Shown here: one piece after another, positions 6,085-7,363 of the stretch
Layout: each line of letters starts with the position of its first letter
Position numbering within the stretch: position 1 is the first letter of the stretch
Assembly: GCA_007127575.1 (NCBI GenBank)
Contig: SKZC01000089.1
Span: 1-7,363 of the forward strand
DNA length: 7,363 nucleotides
Reading direction: 5' to 3'
DNA from: Gemmatimonadota bacterium
GTDB taxonomy: Bacteria > Gemmatimonadota > Gemmatimonadetes > Longimicrobiales > Gaopeijiaceae
Position numbers and translations under genes: made by a program
The notes under the pieces: model-generated
Told to the model about the DNA's origin: nothing
What the model saw: the letters and a program-made list of their open reading frames with translations, nothing else
Databases searched by the model: none

Positions 6085-7290
6085 ATGGCGAGCCAAGCCG
6101 GCAGCGGAGAGGTGGTTTTTCTGTCCGGAAAGCGGACGGCGTTCGGAGCGTTCGGAGGGTCCTTGAAGGGGCTCTCGGCGACGGAGTTGGCGATCCAGTC
6201 GGCCCGACGGACCTTGGAATCGGCGGGAGTGGAGCCCGAGGACGTGGGGCATGTGATCTTCGGAAACGCTCTGCAGACCTCTTCCGACGCCATCTACCTC
6301 GCCCGGCATGTGGGGTTGGGGTGTGATCTTCCGGAGGAGGTGCCCGCCGTCACCGTGAACCGCCTGTGCGGCTCGGGGTTCCAAGCCATCACGCAGGGGG
6401 CTCAGGAGATCCTTCTGGGGGATGCCCAGGTGGCCCTGTGCGGCGGGGCCGAGTCCATGAGTCAGGCTCCACACGTGGTGCGGGGCGCCCGATGGGGGGG
6501 ACTTCGGCTCGGAGAGGTGGGGCACCAGTTCCAGGATCTCCTCTGGCAGGCCCTTCTGGACACGAGGTGCGACCTGACCATGGCCCAGACTGCGGAGGAG
6601 CTGGCGGGCCGGTACGGGGTCACCCGTGAGGAGGCGGACCGGGTTGCTGCCCGCAGCCAGGAACGGGCGCACCGTGCGTGGAAGGCGGGATGGTTCGCCG
6701 AAGAGGTGGTTCCCGTGACCGTCCGGACGCGAAAAGGCGAGGAGACGTTTGCTCAGGACGAGCACCTTCGGCCGGACACCACTGTGGAGACATTGGCTAG
6801 GCTCCGTCCCTACTTCCGGGAGGATGGCCTGGTCACCGCCGGCAACGCCTCCGGGATCGGCGACGGCTCCGCCTCCACGGTCATCGCCTCCGGCGCCTGG
6901 GCTCGGGATCGAGGTTTGGAGCCCCTGGGGCGTCTCGTGTCATGGGCCTACGTCGGTGTGGAGCCCGCCGTCATGGGGATCGGCCCCGCACCTGCCGCGC
7001 GGGCGGCCCTGGAGCGGGCCGGCCTCCGGTTGGACGACATGGATCTCGTGGAGGTGAACGAAGCCTTCGCCCCCCAGTACGTGGCGGTGGAGAAGGAGCT
7101 GGGGCTGGATCCGGAGCGGACGAACGTGAACGGAGGTGCTATCGCCCTCACCCACCCGTTGGCCGCCTCAGGGGCTCGCATCACCATCCACCTTCTCCAC
7201 GAGCTCCGACGGAGGGGGGGAGGGCTCGGTCTGGGCTCTGCCTGCATCGGAGGAGGTCAGGGAGGAGCCGTGGTGGTGGAGGCTTTCTGA
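6085..7290 (+). CDS. 3-ketoacyl-CoA thiolase / acetyl-CoA acyltransferase (thiolase I/II family)
   Basis: 401-residue thiolase that cleaves 3-ketoacyl-CoA with CoA to acetyl-CoA plus a shortened acyl-CoA, or runs in reverse to make acetoacetyl-CoA. The nucleophile is C95 in NRLCGSGFQ. N325 lies in VNEAFAPQY, H357 in GGAIALTHPLAASGAR, and the acid/base C387 in SACIGGGQGG. Overall wording (SSDAIYLARHVGL, AESMSQAP, DMDLVEVNEAFAPQY, TNVNGGAIAL, LLHELRRRGG) closely resembles, from memory, mitochondrial ACAA2. That points to a degradative 3-ketoacyl-CoA thiolase more than to AtoB/PhaA, but specificity cannot be fixed by eye. The common loop is GHPLGASG; here the two glycines are T356 and A360. ATG 6085 is the first start codon after the in-frame pilT stop at 6034-6036. 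GGGGGAAG at 6071-6078 is a suitable ribosome binding site. No beta-oxidation partner gene is in view. Confidence 0.95.
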   Translation: MASQAGSGEVVFLSGKRTAFGAFGGSLKGLSATELAIQSARRTLESAGVEPEDVGHVIFGNALQTSSDAIYLARHVGLGCDLPEEVPAVTVNRLCGSGFQAITQGAQEILLGDAQVALCGGAESMSQAPHVVRGARWGGLRLGEVGHQFQDLLWQALLDTRCDLTMAQTAEELAGRYGVTREEADRVAARSQERAHRAWKAGWFAEEVVPVTVRTRKGEETFAQDEHLRPDTTVETLARLRPYFREDGLVTAGNASGIGDGSASTVIASGAWARDRGLEPLGRLVSWAYVGVEPAVMGIGPAPAARAALERAGLRLDDMDLVEVNEAFAPQYVAVEKELGLDPERTNVNGGAIALTHPLAASGARITIHLLHELRRRGGGLGLGSACIGGGQGGAVVVEAF

Positions 7291-7309
7291 ACGAGGGGGC
7301 TTGACGGAA

Positions 7310-7327
7310 CCCGGGATGAGCCCCGGG
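7310..7327. terminator. Short GC hairpin after the thiolase gene, terminator role doubtful
   Basis: CCCGGG, a six-base loop (ATGAGC) and CCCGGG form a 6-base stem 19 bases after the thiolase stop. There is no T-run after it, so if it affects transcription it would be as a weak or Rho-assisted site. Each arm is itself a palindrome, so chance is a fair alternative in this GC-rich DNA. Confidence 0.2.
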
Positions 7328-7363
7328 CCCGGATGCTCGAACCATGAACGTGAACCGGAGAGA

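Noticed and set aside
7301..7363. Start of a further gene at the right edge (TTG 7301, ATG 7316 or ATG 7344)
   Set aside because: Three candidate starts in two frames, none with a well-spaced ribosome binding site, and too few codons to judge.

Overview
This window is GC-rich, and all seven recognisable genes lie on the + strand. It reads as chromosomal DNA of a free-living Gram-negative (diderm) bacterium. It has a lipoprotein signal peptide, a type IV pilus retraction ATPase (PilT), a beta-oxidation type thiolase and a beta-decarboxylating dehydrogenase. There are no transposases, phage genes, tRNAs, rRNAs or CRISPR repeats. The mix of GC content, a TPR protein, a double zinc ribbon protein and a cupredoxin-like lipoprotein beside pilT would suit Gemmatimonadota or a similar lineage (Acidobacteriota, Myxococcota). 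That assignment is inference from gene style only.

Region 1 (2-2356) holds three genes that probably share a transcript. The first is a TPR protein cut by the left edge. The second has a conserved-looking N-terminal domain, a disordered linker and a C-terminal double zinc ribbon. The third is a small lipoprotein with a cupredoxin-like fold that has lost its copper cysteine and methionine; its GTG start overlaps the previous stop codon (GTGA). A 133-base gap follows, with a possible -10 box and a perfect 14-base palindrome.

Region 2 (2490-6036) starts with an isopropylmalate/isocitrate dehydrogenase family enzyme, followed 31 bases later by the most interesting gene of the window. That gene encodes a protein with an intact-looking MshEN (GspE/PilB N-terminal) domain, followed by what appears to be a GspE/PilB ATPase fold with every nucleotide-binding motif erased. 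After 108 bases containing two adjacent dyad symmetries comes a fully canonical pilT. An apparent pseudo-ATPase carrying a likely c-di-GMP sensor domain directly upstream of an active retraction ATPase suggests a regulatory partner for twitching motility. This is inference.

Region 3 (6085-7290) is a thiolase of the 3-ketoacyl-CoA thiolase type, closely resembling the mitochondrial ACAA2 pattern, with two substitutions in an otherwise glycine-rich active-site loop. The last 73 bases hold a GC-rich hairpin and no gene start that can be defended.
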